Shown here: positions 1 through 11,037 of the stretch, one piece after another
Numbering within the stretch: the stretch's first letter is position 1
How the letters are laid out: each line of letters opens with the position of its first letter
Assembly: GCF_900497805.2 (NCBI RefSeq)
Contig: NW_020954557.1
Coordinates: forward strand, 1-64,000
DNA length: 64,000 nucleotides
DNA from: Vombatus ursinus
Taxonomy: Eukaryota; Chordata; Mammalia; Diprotodontia; Vombatidae
Direction: 5' to 3'
Translations under genes and position numbers: made by a program
Notes under the pieces: model-generated
The model's input: only the letters and a program-made list of their open reading frames with translations
Databases searched by the model: none
What the model was told of the DNA's origin: nothing

Positions 1-2415
1 TGTCCCTCCTCAGAAGTATTTGCTTCTGATTACCCCTGTTCCCAATCTGCCCTCCTCTCTATCATCCCCCTACTCTCTTGTCCCCTTCCTCTCCTATTTT
101 CCTGTAGGGTAAGTCAGATTTCCATACCCAATTGAGTGTGTATGCTATTCCCTCCTTAAGTCAAATCCTATGAGAATAAGATTCACTCATTCCCTCTCAC
201 CTTCCCCCGTTTCCCCTCCTCTGTAAGAGCCTTTTCTCTTCTGTTTTTTTGTGAGATAATTTACCCCATTCTACCTTTTCCTTTCTCCTTCTCCTAGTAT
301 AATCCTCTCTTACCACTTAATTTTATTCTCCAGATATGACCCCTTTATCTTCAACTCACCCTGTGCCCTCTATCTATCTATCTATCTATCCATCTATCTC
401 TCTTTCTATATATATATTCATACATGTAATTTTTTCCCTCCAACTACCCTAATACTGACAAAGGTCTCATGAGTTACAAATATCATCTTTCCATGCAGGA
501 ATATAAACAGTTCAACCTTAATAAGCCTCTTATGATTTTCTTTTTCCTGTTTACCTCTTAATGTTCTACTTGAGTCTTGTATTGGAAAGTCAAATTTTCT
601 ATTCAGCTCTGGTCTTTTCATCAAGAATGCTTGAAAGTCCTCTATTTCACTGAATGACCATTTTTTCCCCTGAAAAGTTATACTCAGTTTTGCTGGGTAG
701 CTGATTCTTGGTTGCAATCCTATCTACTTTGCCCTCCGGAATATTATATTCCATGCCCTGTGGTCCCTTAATGTAGAAGCTGCTAAATCTTGTGTCATCC
801 TGATTGTGTTTCCACAATACTTGAATTGTTTCTTTCTGGCTGCTTGTAATATTTTCTCCTTGACCTGGGAATTCTGGAATTTGGCTACAATATTTCTAGG
901 AGTTTTCCTTTGGGGATCTCTTTCAGGAGGAGATCAGTGGATTCTTTCAATTTCTATTTTGCCCTCTGGTTCTAAAATATCAGGGTAGTTTTCCTTGACA
1001 ATTTCTTGAAAGATGATGTCTAGGCTCTTTTTTTGCTCGTGGCTTTCAGATAGTCCAATAATTTTTAAATTCTCTCTCCTGGATCTATTTTCCAGGTCAG
1101 TTGTTTTTCCAATGAGATATTTCACGTTGTTTTCTAATTTTTCCTTCTTTTGGATTTGTTTTACAGTATCTTGATTTCTCATAAAGTCACTAGCTTCCAA
1201 TTGCTCTATTCTAATTTTTAAGAAGTATTTTCTTCTATAAGCTTTTGGACCTCCTTTTCCATTTGTCCAATTTTGCTCTTTAGGGCATTCTTCTCTTCAT
1301 TGGCTTTTTGGACCTCTTTTGCCATTTGGGTTAGGCTATTTTTTAAGGTGTTATTTTCTTCAGTATTTTTTTGGGTCTCCTTTAGCAAGCTGTTAACTTG
1401 CTTTTAATGATTTTCTTGCATCACTCTCATTTCTCTTCCCAGTTTTTCCTTTACTTCTCTTACTTGCTTCTCAAAATCCCTTTTGAACTCTTCCAAGGCC
1501 TGGGACTGATTCATATTTTTCTTAGAAGTTTTGGATGTAGGAGCTTTGACTTTGTTTTCTTCTTCTGGTTGTATATTTTGATCTTCTTTGTCACCGAAGT
1601 AACATAATATAGTCTGACTCTTTTTGTGCTGCTTGCTCATGATCCCAACCAATTACTTGAGTTTTAAACTCTTTGTTAAGGTAAGAGTCTGTTTCCAGTG
1701 TGGAGTATGTACTGTCCCAAGGTTCAGGGGTTTGTATAGCTGTTTTCAGAGATACTTCTAGGGACCTGAAAAGTGTCAGTTCTTCCAAGGTGGTATGATA
1801 AGGGGTGAGGAGTTTTCTCTCCACCACCACCACAAGCTCCACTGCACCAATGCTCCGCCTCACCCCAGGACTGCCCCTCAGAACTGTGACCCAGATCCAA
1901 GCACGGGCAAAGCAAGAGATTCCTGCCTCAGCCCTGACAAAGAGATCCTTGCAATCCCCCTCTGATCAGTCACTCAGTTCCCCTTCAGTCTGTGGGCCTG
2001 AGGCTCAGGACTCAGCCGCTGCCCTGAGGGCACACTCTGGACTTGTGGCTGAGACCTAGCTTCTTCTCTCACCGCAGAAACAGACTTTTCCTACTGACCT
2101 TCTATGTTGTCTTTGGTGTTCAGGGGTTGAGAAGTCTGGAAACCACCACAGCTGCCTGCGATTCAGTCCTCTGAGGCCTGCTCCAGGGTCGCTGCGGCCT
2201 GCACACCCACACCAAACTGAGCTCCTCTCCCAGCCCAGTGCAATACACCTTTCCGATCAACCATCCAGGCTGTCTTGGGCTGGAAATTTGTTTTACTCTG
2301 TTTTTTTGTGGGTTCTGCTACTTTAGAATTTGTTTAGAGCCATTTTTTATAGGTATTTGGAGGTGTTTGGGGGAGAGCTCTAGCAACTCTCTGCTTTCCC
2401 TCCGCCATCTTCCTG
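1..2415 (-). mobile_element. LINE-1, 5' part (5' UTR, ORF1, start of inter-ORF region), runs off the left edge
   Basis: The minus strand carries a marsupial L1 read from its 5' end at about 2415 leftward. The first bases, read on +, are gccctccgccatcttcctg, the usual L1 5' end motif in reverse. ORF1 pieces lie at about 1652-1404 (coiled-coil-like, rich in E, K and Q), 1200-934 (matches the block NLKIIGLSESHEQKKSLD) and 717-418 (C-terminal block beginning MQPRISYPAKLSITFQGKKW). They occupy different frames, so ORF1 is broken at least twice. Bases 1-400 match the pyrimidine-rich inter-ORF stretch of the full-length L1 in this window (about 32100-32600). ORF2 would lie outside the window. The element sits in an intron, antisense to the host exons to its right. 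Confidence 0.9.
371..420. repeat. TATC tetranucleotide and TA microsatellite
   Basis: Six to seven units of tatc are followed by a short tatata run, inside the inter-ORF region of the left-edge L1. Confidence 0.8.
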
Positions 2416-2458
2416 AATTTCTTAAGAATAACTTTTGCCTCTCTCTTTTTTATTTCAG

Positions 2459-2485
2459 ATATTAATAATATGAAGCCAGGAGAAG
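2459..2485 (+). CDS. 27-nt internal exon of an unidentified membrane-protein gene
   Basis: A long pyrimidine tract ends in tttatttcag at 2458 and a donor gtaaat starts at 2486, leaving 27 nt between them. In the phase that joins the next exon it reads x-I-N-N-M-K-P-G-E plus one base, a short juxtamembrane linker. The exon is inferred from its splice sites and from frame continuity with the exon at 2679-2890. The split codon g|cc gives Ala. Earlier exons should lie left of the window. The L1 5' end at about 2415 leaves only 43 bp for the branch point and pyrimidine tract. Confidence 0.55.
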
Positions 2486-2678
2486 GTAAATATGTAATAA
2501 CATTAAATATTTTTAGTTTCATGGAAGATAACTAGATCATGTATACATACAGTACATAATAATCATCAGATAGTAAAAATAAGAAATTAGAGTTTGCTAA
2601 AAAGCTTCATACTAGTTTTATAGTACGTATTTGTCTTTCAGTGTTCCTAAAAGTATCCTTTTCCCCATCCTCTTTTAG

Positions 2679-2890
2679 CCCCCAACTACAGCCTTATCCC
2701 CCTTACAGTAGCAGTGATACTAGTTGCCATCTTAGGCATTTCCACATTCTTCTACTGCCTCTACAAGCAGAATGGTGTTTTCTTCAGAAGACTCATCACT
2801 TGGGGTAGTGCTCCTTACACATCAATAAATTTGAGAAGGTTACCTGTAGAAGAAAGCATCCTCATTTCAGATATGGAGAGAAATGATTAA
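2679..2890 (+). CDS. terminal coding exon: membrane anchor and cytoplasmic tail of an unidentified type I membrane protein
   Basis: The acceptor tcctcttttag ends at 2678 and the frame runs to a TAA at 2888-2890, giving 69 codons plus the split Ala codon. Residues 4-28 of the exon (from SLIPLTVAVILVAILGI to FFYCLY) are one uncharged hydrophobic helix. It is followed by K-Q-N-G and then an R-R pair, as expected for a stop-transfer anchor with the C-terminus in the cytosol. The tail of about 42 residues holds a tyrosine (SAPYTSI) and EESILI, which fits the acidic dileucine sorting form [DE]xxxL[LI] used by proteins trafficking to endosomes or lysosomes. It ends in DMERND. The sorting role is inference. 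I compared it from memory with sortilin, mannose-receptor, complement-regulator and cytokine-receptor tails and did not recognise it. The undamaged frame between good splice sites argues for a living gene rather than a retrocopy. Confidence 0.68.
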
Positions 2891-4040
2891 TAAGACTATT
2901 GAAACCATAGGATCACAGAGACTATGTTCAGCTTTTAAAAGGAATGGATATTAAGAAGCTCTACGTTATATTTTATTTTATAACCTTGATGTCACAGTAA
3001 TAGAAATTGTTTAAAAAAAAAAAACCAACTAATCAGCCCCTGAATAAGGACTATTTGAATTACAACCAGCCTAGTTTTATTTTAGCTCTTCTGCCAAAAT
3101 GTATTTTTTTCTTTTTTTAAAGACAAGGGCATATGGGGGGAGGGTTTTAAATTAAATAATAATTGTCGTTCAGAAAGGTTAGAATTAACTAAAAGGATGC
3201 CCACTAGGTAGAAATCCATTGTTTGAGAAAGACTTAAAATCCCCAGTTTTCAAAATTCATAGAAGTTTGCTGCCAGGCTAACAGAGTAACAGTATTTGTA
3301 ATGCAATACATTTATTTCCATTGGAATGTAGTCATTGGATTTGAGATTTTTAAATCAGCTCATGACTACATGTTCTTTTGTCCACCCCTACCCCACCCCA
3401 AACAAACAAATTCATTAGGAGGAAGAAGAAAACATCTCTTAGTTCATAAAGGTTAGTAAATTTACATGGCCAAATTGCTGGTGATATTCGTTTATTTATT
3501 TATTTATGACTAGCTCTAGCATTTTCTAGAAAGTAGAAAAAGGAACTTCAAATGTCATAGCACAAGAGAACAGTGTGGTGCAGTGGAAACACAGATTCCA
3601 AGGAAACTTGGAAGTCAGAAGACCCAAGTTTGAATCCTGGCTTAGCCACTTACTGTCTGTGTGGCTATGGACAATTCACTTTAGGTCTCTGGCCCTTATT
3701 AGGGGGTTGGACTGAATGAACACTAAGATCCTTTCCAAATCTAAATCTAGGCTTCTTTTGGCCTAGATCCTAATACTGCTCATCAATCAGACATTTTTTT
3801 TTCACAAGCCAACCTTTTTAAAGAGGTACAATGTGACCTAAGACTACAAGATTTCATTTCTACTCAGTAAGCTGAATTAAAAATTCCACTGACTCCGTAT
3901 CTTTATACTACAGCACAATGAGCCTTCATCTTCAAAATATAAGGATAGGTGACCATTACCTATTTGTAACTTATAAGGATAATTGGCTTAAACTAACCAG
4001 ATGGTAAATAAAGATCATTTAATAAAATGTCATGTGAAAT
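2891..4040 (+). other. probable 3' UTR of the membrane-protein gene
   Basis: This follows the stop at 2890. It is AT-rich, non-coding and apart from one CORE-SINE holds no recognised repeat. Candidate polyadenylation signals AATAAA occur at 4007-4012 and 4021-4026, close together, which is typical of a real 3' end. The extent is a guess. Confidence 0.35.
3570..3775 (+). repeat. CORE-SINE, MON1-like
   Basis: The tRNA-like head gtggtgcagtggaaa is followed by a B-box-like agtttgaatcctgg, a core (cacttactgtctgtgtgg) and the tail ggttggactgaatgaa...aagatcctttccaaatctaaat. That tail is the MON1-type 3' end as I remember it. It is diverged and lies in the presumed 3' UTR. Confidence 0.7.
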
Positions 4041-4532
4041 TAAAGTTCTGTATTTCTAAGTGGTCTTGGTAAAAACTACTAATGAATTAGTCTTCTAGTC
4101 AAGGGATATTGAAATAGAACTGTCACATATAATGACACTACTGATTAAATATGTCATTAGCTAAACATTTTTTGTAGTAAGATGAATTCACCAATTTCCC
4201 AGTGCTCTGTAATTAGACATAGAGGGCTACATTTCTAAGTGTCTAGGCATATGGACAGTTAATGCAATCCTTCCTGCTGCCAGAATTTCTGAAATGAGCA
4301 AATTTATGAAATAAACAAGATACTGCAATTCTATACTTCATATAGATCCACACATTTTCACTGTGTGGACATATCCACATTTAAGTCTTATCTGAAATAA
4401 GCTTTATAGTTTTGTGAGTTATCAAATACAGCACGGAAAAACCTATCAAACAAACTTAATGAGAAACCATGAATACATTAGCTACTGAAGTATCTTGTTA
4501 GAACTTACTCTTCCTCAGCCTCAACTCTAGAA
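3776..4532. other. AT-rich unique sequence
   Basis: It includes the presumed end of the 3' UTR. I see no further gene or repeat. Confidence 0.4.
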
Positions 4533-4720
4533 CTCTGTGGAGTAATGGATAGAATGTTAGGTTTGCTTCAGGAAGACCTGTATTTGAATTCAGCCTCTGA
4601 TGAACCTTGGGCAATCACCCACTTAACTTCACTGGGCATCAGGAAACTCTCTAGGACTTAAGGAGGGTGCTGTCTGCATTGGTGGACAGAATCCCTATAC
4701 TTGGAGTTGATTAATCAAAA
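4533..4720 (+). repeat. CORE-SINE
   Basis: The head is gtggagtaatggatagaatg, then B-box-like tatttgaattcagcc and a core with gggcaatcacccacttaac. The tail contains gtctgcattggtgga, which marks a different CORE-SINE subfamily from the copy at 3570. A related copy lies at 6952. Confidence 0.65.
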
Positions 4721-4889
4721 ATAATACTTTAGAGAAGTATGAAAAAGTAGATGATTTAAAGAGTTAGTCTACACATTCTGAAATATTAAGCTACTGAACA
4801 TTTCAAAGGTAGTAGCATTTAGTTTCTATGTCCTATCTCACATAGCTAAAAATGTTAGCTAAAGCAGGTTGGAAACCCCTTTTCACATG

Positions 4890-5678
4890 AGAAGGTGAAT
4901 TTGATAAAACACTAATGTACTATTGGTGAAGTTGTATACTGATTTTCTGGAGAGCAATCTGGAACCATATCCAAAGTGCTATAAAACTAAGCATACCCTT
5001 TGACCAGGCAATACCACCACTAGGTCTATATCCTAAAGAGATTAAAAAAAAAAAAAGGAAAACGACCCATGTGTACAAAAATATTTATAGCAGCTCTTAG
5101 TGCTGGCAAAGAATTGGAAATTAAGGAGATGACCATCAGTTGGGGAATGGCTGAACAAGTTCTTGTGTATGCTTGTGATGAAATACTATTGTGCTTTAAG
5201 AAATAATGGATAGGATGCTCTCAGAAAAACATGGGAAAGACTTACATGAACTGATGTAAAGTGAACCAGGAGAACATTGTACAGTAACAGCAATATTGTA
5301 TGATGATCTACTATGAATAATTTAGCTATTCTCAGCAATACAATGATCCAAGATAATTTTGTAGAATTTCTAATGAAAGGTGCTGTCCATTTCCAGAGAG
5401 AGAATTGTTAGAATCTGAATGCAGATCAGAGATACTTTTTCTTCACTTTATTCTTCTTGGGGTTTTTTTGTCTGCGTTTTCTTTCACAGAATGACTTAAC
5501 ATGGAAATGTGTTTTATATGACTACACGTATTTAATCTGTGTCAAATTGCTTTCCTTATCAATGGGGGGGAGGAGGGGAAGGAGGGAATTTGCAACTCAA
5601 AATTCGGAAGAAATGTTAAAATTGTTTTTATGTGTAATTGGGAAAAATAAAATATTACATAAGAGAAGGTGAATTTGA
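4890..5678 (+). mobile_element. 5'-truncated L1 (ORF2 C-terminus plus 3' UTR) with 15-bp target duplication
   Basis: The element proper is about 4905-5663, flanked by direct repeats agaaggtgaatttga at 4890-4904 and 5664-5678. The left part matches the ORF2 C-terminal region of the full-length L1 (tttgaccaggcaatacc, cagttggggaatggctgaac). The right part is 3' UTR ending ggaaaaataaaatattac. A 5'-truncated retrotransposition event is directly visible. The identical duplications suggest moderate age. Confidence 0.9.
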
Positions 5679-6951
5679 CATTCTCAGTCTGAGGCCAGCT
5701 GTGTGGATATTGTTTCCTGTTAAACTTTAAACCCTCTGGCATAAGGTATCACTTAAATAACTAGAAAAGTTTTATCACTCTGCTTTGGATAAATCCATTT
5801 CATATCAGTATTATTTATAATGAGTTCATAGTATTCTCCTGGGTGAATTGGAAAATGCTAACAAAAGATACTTGAACCACAGTATGAAATACAATCATTT
5901 TCTTAAGCTTTTGCCAAGAATTTGATGTTAAAATATTTGTGACATGGATTGGGTGGGCAACATGTTGCACAGGGGACCATATGTCTCTCTTCTTGTTCCT
6001 AGGTGCTAAAGCAGAAGGGATGTGGCTATTAGAATTCATATCAGAAATTTTAAAATGATTCTTTTTATTTGATCAAGTGAGTTTTGTTCCTCTAGAACGT
6101 GAAGAAACCAAGACACTTAGATGACCCAGAACAGCCAGAATTACTGTACTTGATGTCTATATCTTTAATTAATGATTTGGTATACCATATAAGATCAACT
6201 TAAAATATCAGATTCGTTCAGGCAATAGTATTAAGTGAAATAGTTTTGTGTGATGTCTCAAGGTTCTTTGAGTTCAACTAAAGTGCACAAACTTAGGCAG
6301 AAGGTAAATATTTTAGGACTAGTTTATTCTATATGTCTTGCACTATAGGTATCCCTTTGCTAAGTCATTGCCATTATTTCTTGTTGCATGAGGATTTTAA
6401 GAGAAAAACCCCAGTAAATGTTATACATAACTACATCAGTTATATGAACAATATATGGATACTGTGTGTTCTCTGAATGTGACTATGCATATAATTTGCT
6501 CATATACAGCAAAGGTCTAATGAATCCTAATTGGGAGAAAAAATTGAAACTAAAAAAAGCCCTCTTTAAGCCAGTGACCTTCTTTACTAAAAGCTAATTA
6601 ACACAAGTACTTGCTGCTTGCAGAGCACTTCTGCTGCAATTTAGATCAAATTAAGGGGGAAAAAATCATTTGAGTGGTGTTTTCTTCACACTCTGAAGTG
6701 GCTATGATGGACTGCAGTTAACTCATTTAAAGCATCCTCATCCTTTTCTTGTAATTGCATGTAGCAGCAACCTTGAACTTATTCTTTGTTTAAAAAATAG
6801 CAGCCTACCTATGAAATGATGTTATCTTTTATTTGATTTTCTGTGCTGATATTTGGAAATGAAAGCAGAAAGTGTTATTTAAAAGATAGAAAAGACTCTA
6901 AGATGCTGGTTTTCTTTTTCCCCTGTTAAGGGAAAAAAATCTCTTAACTAC
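5679..6951. other. unique intergenic sequence, nothing recognised
   Basis: It is AT-rich with no open frame of interest and no clear repeat on either strand. Confidence 0.4.
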
Positions 6952-7125
6952 ATAGAGGCAGCATGAGGTAACAGAGAAATGCCACATTTGCTTTAGGAAG
7001 ATCTAGATTCAGCTTCTACTTCTTGTACTTACTGGCCAGGTGATCCTGGGCAAGTAGGACAACTTCCTAGGATTTATTTATGTAGACTGGTTGCCATCTG
7101 TATTGGTGGAGGTGTTGTGAGTCGG
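6952..7125 (+). repeat. CORE-SINE, diverged
   Basis: The head agaggcagcatgaggtaacag is followed by a core with gatcctgggcaagtaggac and a tail with gccatctgtattggtgga. It is the same tail type as the copy at 4533. Confidence 0.55.
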
Positions 7126-8670
7126 GATCCTGGTGTAACTAAGGAGATCTGAATTAACCCTCCATACTCCTACGATAGCAGGTAGGACCATAGCAAGCAA
7201 GGAAGTTATAGTGCAGACCTGGGGCAGTTTGGGTTAACTTTGCTCCTAAATAGATTGATTTGGAGCCTAGCTGTGGGCCCTTTGGACAAGAAAAGTATAG
7301 CAACAGCTTTTGGGGCATTGATGGACTATACCTGAAATCCCCTAGGGAGCTTCTTTAAATGGTGCTATCTCCTTGTCCCCAGCTAATATCTATTTTTTAT
7401 CCTCAACTGCTTTTAACCACCATGGGAACTGTTTTTATCTGAATGATACATTGCATCAGATATTGGAAGCACTACAAAGAGGGGCAGACGGAAATTCCCA
7501 AACCTAGAGTTCCCCATGCTAATAAAATCAATTCTTTCCCATGATCACATTTTTTAGGAAACAAAAAATAATCTTTATTTAATTTAACCTCCTCCCCATG
7601 TCCCATCCTCCCTGTCTCTGCCCTGGTCCCTGAAATAGGAGCAACATGAAATTGAGGAGAACTACCTAAACACAGACTGTAGGGGGACTCTAGTTTGTTT
7701 GCTTTAGTGTTCTCTGAAAATAAAATAAAACATAATATTTGCAGGGGGCAGGGGTGACTTTCGGAGGGTGGGTATATAGATGATATGGGTTTTTTTCCTT
7801 TTTAATATAATTCTTGAAAACAGCAAGAAGGTGACAATGACTCCGAAATAGTTTGAGTTCCATAAGGTCTGTCAGCTCATTCTGTCCTTTGTGGCTTTTT
7901 TAGGGGCAGATAGACTTTAGCTCTAAGTGTTTTCTAACTAATGTATTAAATCAACTATGGAAATCTATGAAAGGGTTGACTTTTTTATTATTGCTATTTT
8001 TTGGCTCACACATACACATTCATTTTATACCATTCCTAACTCTGAGTTTGTTCATATCTTGCTATTCTCTTCACAGTTATATGTGAGGTAGATTGAGTTT
8101 CTTGAGAATTAAGTGAGAGATTTCACAGAACATTATTTTACACATTGGACTAACTAGTCAATCAACCATCCTGGACTTTCTGACCCTTTCATTCATGCCA
8201 CTTAGGATTGTTATGGGAACATGCTACCTAATCAGTAGGCTTTTTCAACACTTCTGGAAAACCTTCCCCTCCTCTCATCTACCTCTTGGTAACACCTTAT
8301 CTTTCTCACCCTATGCAATTTTTGTTCTTGTCCTCCCACCAGTCCTTCATAGAGGATCTATTCAATGCACTCCAGGTCTTCTAAGTCATTTAAATTATTG
8401 TGAGACCCACCCAGTGCAGTGCTTGGACTATTCCATCTGTTCTCCTAAACTCTAGCTACCTGATTGGTCCACCTCCTTTTCCAGTCGTATATGAATATAA
8501 TGAATACAGTCATGTCTTTAAAAATTCAAGGAAGAAACATGGTATGATAGTGATACCACTCTACTCTCTTTCACCCTAGCCCAGTGCATTGCACAATACA
8601 CACACTTGAGACAGAGGGCTTAACTCAATTCCCTTTTTTTCAAATCATCTTTTGACTGTTCTCGTTGCCT
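7126..8670. other. unique intergenic sequence, nothing firm
   Basis: The part at 7550-7920 has several G-rich and T-rich blocks but no frame. The part at 8160-8560 is pyrimidine-rich and could be an old LINE relic. I cannot support a gene. Confidence 0.35.
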
Positions 8671-8674
8671 TTCA

Positions 8675-8745
8675 TTCCATCATTTATTCATTCATTCAAC
8701 AAGCATTTATTAAATGCCTGCAGTATGCAAAGCATTTCTCCAACT
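8675..8745 (-). repeat. L2 3' end fragment
   Basis: The stretch cattcattcaacaagcattt followed by attaaatgcc and gtatgcaaagcattt is the reverse complement of the L2 3' terminus (…aataaatgcttgttgaatga). Confidence 0.65.
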
Positions 8746-8809
8746 GGATTTTGGAAACTACACAGCATTTAATGACCCCAAACTTTTAGCTGAATCAAAA
8801 ACCCATCAA

Positions 8810-9520
8810 ATTCTGTACAGCTACCAGTGACGGAGCACCACAGTTGCCAAGGAATTGAAAATGAGTATCATATCACAAAGGGCAATGAAAAGACACATGG
8901 AATGTGTGAGCAGATGGCAACTCATTGTGCATGAGGAGTTAGGACGAAGAACCAGAATAGAAAATGTCCTTAAAGAACTGTATGAGCAAAAGAAGAAGAT
9001 GAGTTGGTCCCTTGGCAAGAGTAAAGGTTAACTAATGTATAAACCTTTTGCTTCACCAGTGTTATGATGTTAGAAAAAAGTGGGGAAAGTCTCAGCATAT
9101 TGCTGGGCTTCTTGTGATGAACTCTGAGCAGTACATAGATAAGAGCTGACTGCTTGCATCTGCACCGTTGGAGAGAAAACTCATGTTAATGAGACTATAC
9201 ATATGTGTGTGTGTGTGCATTTGAGTGTTTTGAATATTGAGTCTTCTGGCAATGTTGGCTATCTGGCAAAGAGTCACAATCGCCAAAGAGTCAAAATTAT
9301 GGGTGACTTGAAGGACAGTGGAGAGTGGTATGATTGGTATAAATAGGTTGTAGCACAATTCCACAAGGAATTAAACATAAAAACTATCAAAAAGACATCA
9401 TCAAAGAATAGTATGACTAATAAAGAATTAGTCCAGTCAATAGAAAGAGCAAGAAATAAGAGACAGTCTAAGTGTGACATTGACACTCATATAATAGACC
9501 TAGGGGCAGGCCCCAGAATT
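8810..9520 (+). mobile_element. RTE-type LINE relic, C-terminal end of reverse transcriptase ORF
   Basis: The + strand gives ISKELKMSI, then QRAMKRHM and later RRTRIENVLKEL and KKKMSW. This follows the order of the RTE C-terminal pattern QRAMERRMLG … EIRRRTGVKDIIEEI … KWRWAGH. It is diverged, with stops and frame changes. A second relic of the same kind is at 17780-18620 and a third at 34596. RTE elements are known in marsupials and are thought to supply the tail of the MAR1 SINE. Confidence 0.6.
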
Positions 9521-9524
9521 TTGA

Positions 9525-10135
9525 GTGGGCTCCCCTGTGAAGAATTCATGACAGGAGAGAGGAAGCTGGAGTAGGTGTCATTAGGGCACGTAGAATCCTT
9601 GCTGAGGAGTCTGTGGATCTTCTACAAAGGCACGGCACTGCTCTGGAGTTACCATATCCCCTAACCTATGATGAAGTCCACCTGCCTTAAATGGGTGATT
9701 GAATTGCTATATGGATACACCATGCCCAAGTTGTAGAGTTTCTGCAGGAAGGGTGAACAGCAAGCCTTCGCCTTTGTTCCAGGCAGGCATCTATTATACT
9801 ACCATGCTCCACCCAGCTATTTCAGTGATGGCTACACAGAAGAAGGGCTGCAGTGCAGAAGCTTATGTTCCTGGGGTCTGGAGAGGGTTGGTAACTCACA
9901 ACTTCATGACTGACACCCCTTACTGGACTACAGTTATTTATCCATTGTTCAGTCAAGATGGACCTCCAGATCCTCCTGATCACCATTAGTGCGATGCCCA
10001 AAGCCCTGCAGACCATCCTGGAAACATGAAGATTCTTTTGCTCATGAGAAAATTCTCTTCATTGTAGTGTTGTTGATGACCCTCCCCAAAGAAGTATTCT
10101 AATTGAACTGAAGTAGCGAGTAAAAAATGAAGAGA
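9525..10135 (+). pseudogene. possible processed pseudogene of an unidentified gene
   Basis: This block is richer in G and C than its surroundings. At about 9570-9690 the + strand has a protein-like run (EESVDLLQRHGTALELPYPL then TYDEVHLP) that ends in a stop. Further protein-like pieces in other frames follow up to about 9990. No intron-like splice sites or poly(A) were found. I could not identify a parent. It may instead be unusual unique sequence. Confidence 0.3.
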
Positions 10136-10165
10136 CTAGCATAGAAAGTTTTTAAATATGTGAGG

Positions 10166-11026
10166 TGTTTTTTGTGGTTTTTTTTCCCGTGATTGTACAT
10201 GTATAACATATACCAAACTGTTTACCATGGGAAAAGAAGGGAGAGAATTTAGAACTCAATTTTTTTTTTAAATGAATGTTAAACATTGTCTTTTTACAAC
10301 ATTTTCTTGGTTCTGCTCATTTTGCTCTTCATCATTTTATGCGTTTGTCCATGTTTTTCTAAAATCAAGTTCATCATTTCTTATAGCACAGTAGTATTCC
10401 TTCATGATAATGTCACAACTTGTTCAGCCATTCCCCAATTGAAATGCATCCCTGCAATTTCCAGTTCTTTGCCACCCCAAAGGAAACTGCTGTATTTCAG
10501 AACATACAGGTCTAGTAGTGGTATTGCTGGGTCAAAGTGTATGTAGTAATAGCAATATTGTTTTAAGAACAATTTTGAGTGACTAAGTCATTTTGACTAT
10601 TATAAATACTCAACAACAAAGGACCTATGAAGGAAAAATATTTGCATCCAGAAAAAGAACTGATAAATAGAAGGATATATAAAATGATTTTAAATGCACA
10701 CACAGACACACACTTAAGTCCGATATACCCATCTCTAGGGTGGAAGGTGGGGGGAGGAAAAGAAAAAAAGGGGAAAAAAAAGAAAGTTACATAAGAATGT
10801 TATATATTTAAAAGGAATAACAAGTGGTATATAATAGATTTGCAGTTTCATGTGCAACCATCTCTTTTTTTAATTCTAATATGTTATGGAAATGCTTATT
10901 TTCTTTCACAAATTTTAAAATGTAACATAAAAATAAAAGATATTAATAAAATGTACTTAAAATTTGAAAAACCCTCGAAGAATTGTCTTTACATGTAATT
11001 GGGAAAAAATAAAATATTATTTTTAA
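10166..11026 (+). mobile_element. L1 3' UTR copy, interrupted by a second L1
   Basis: The outer pieces 10166-10284 (gtacatgtataacatatacc, then gagagaatttagaactca) and 10993-11026 (gtaattgggaaaaaataaaa) are the two halves of one L1 3' UTR. Imperfect target duplications aaatatgtgagg (10154-10165) and aaatatgaggg (11027-11037) flank it. The break is filled by the element at 10298-10981. Confidence 0.75.
10285..10992 (+). mobile_element. L1 insertion with 5' inversion, nested in an older L1
   Basis: Duplications attgtctttttac (10285-10297) and attgtctttac (10982-10992) flank the insert. The left part, 10298-10546, is the ORF2 C-terminal region in reverse; compare ttcttggttctgc and agcacagtagtattcc here with 28206-28315. 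The right part, 10547-10981, is forward 3' UTR (tagcaatattgttttaagaa, gaaaaagaactgataaatag). The two parts are adjacent in the L1 map, so this is the inverted-5' structure made by twin priming. No ORF survives. Confidence 0.8.
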
Positions 11027-11037
11027 AAATATGAGGG

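Noticed and set aside
7550-7920. Reverse-strand terminal exon or 3' UTR
   Set aside because: Only an AATAAA-like motif in reverse; no open frame or other support.
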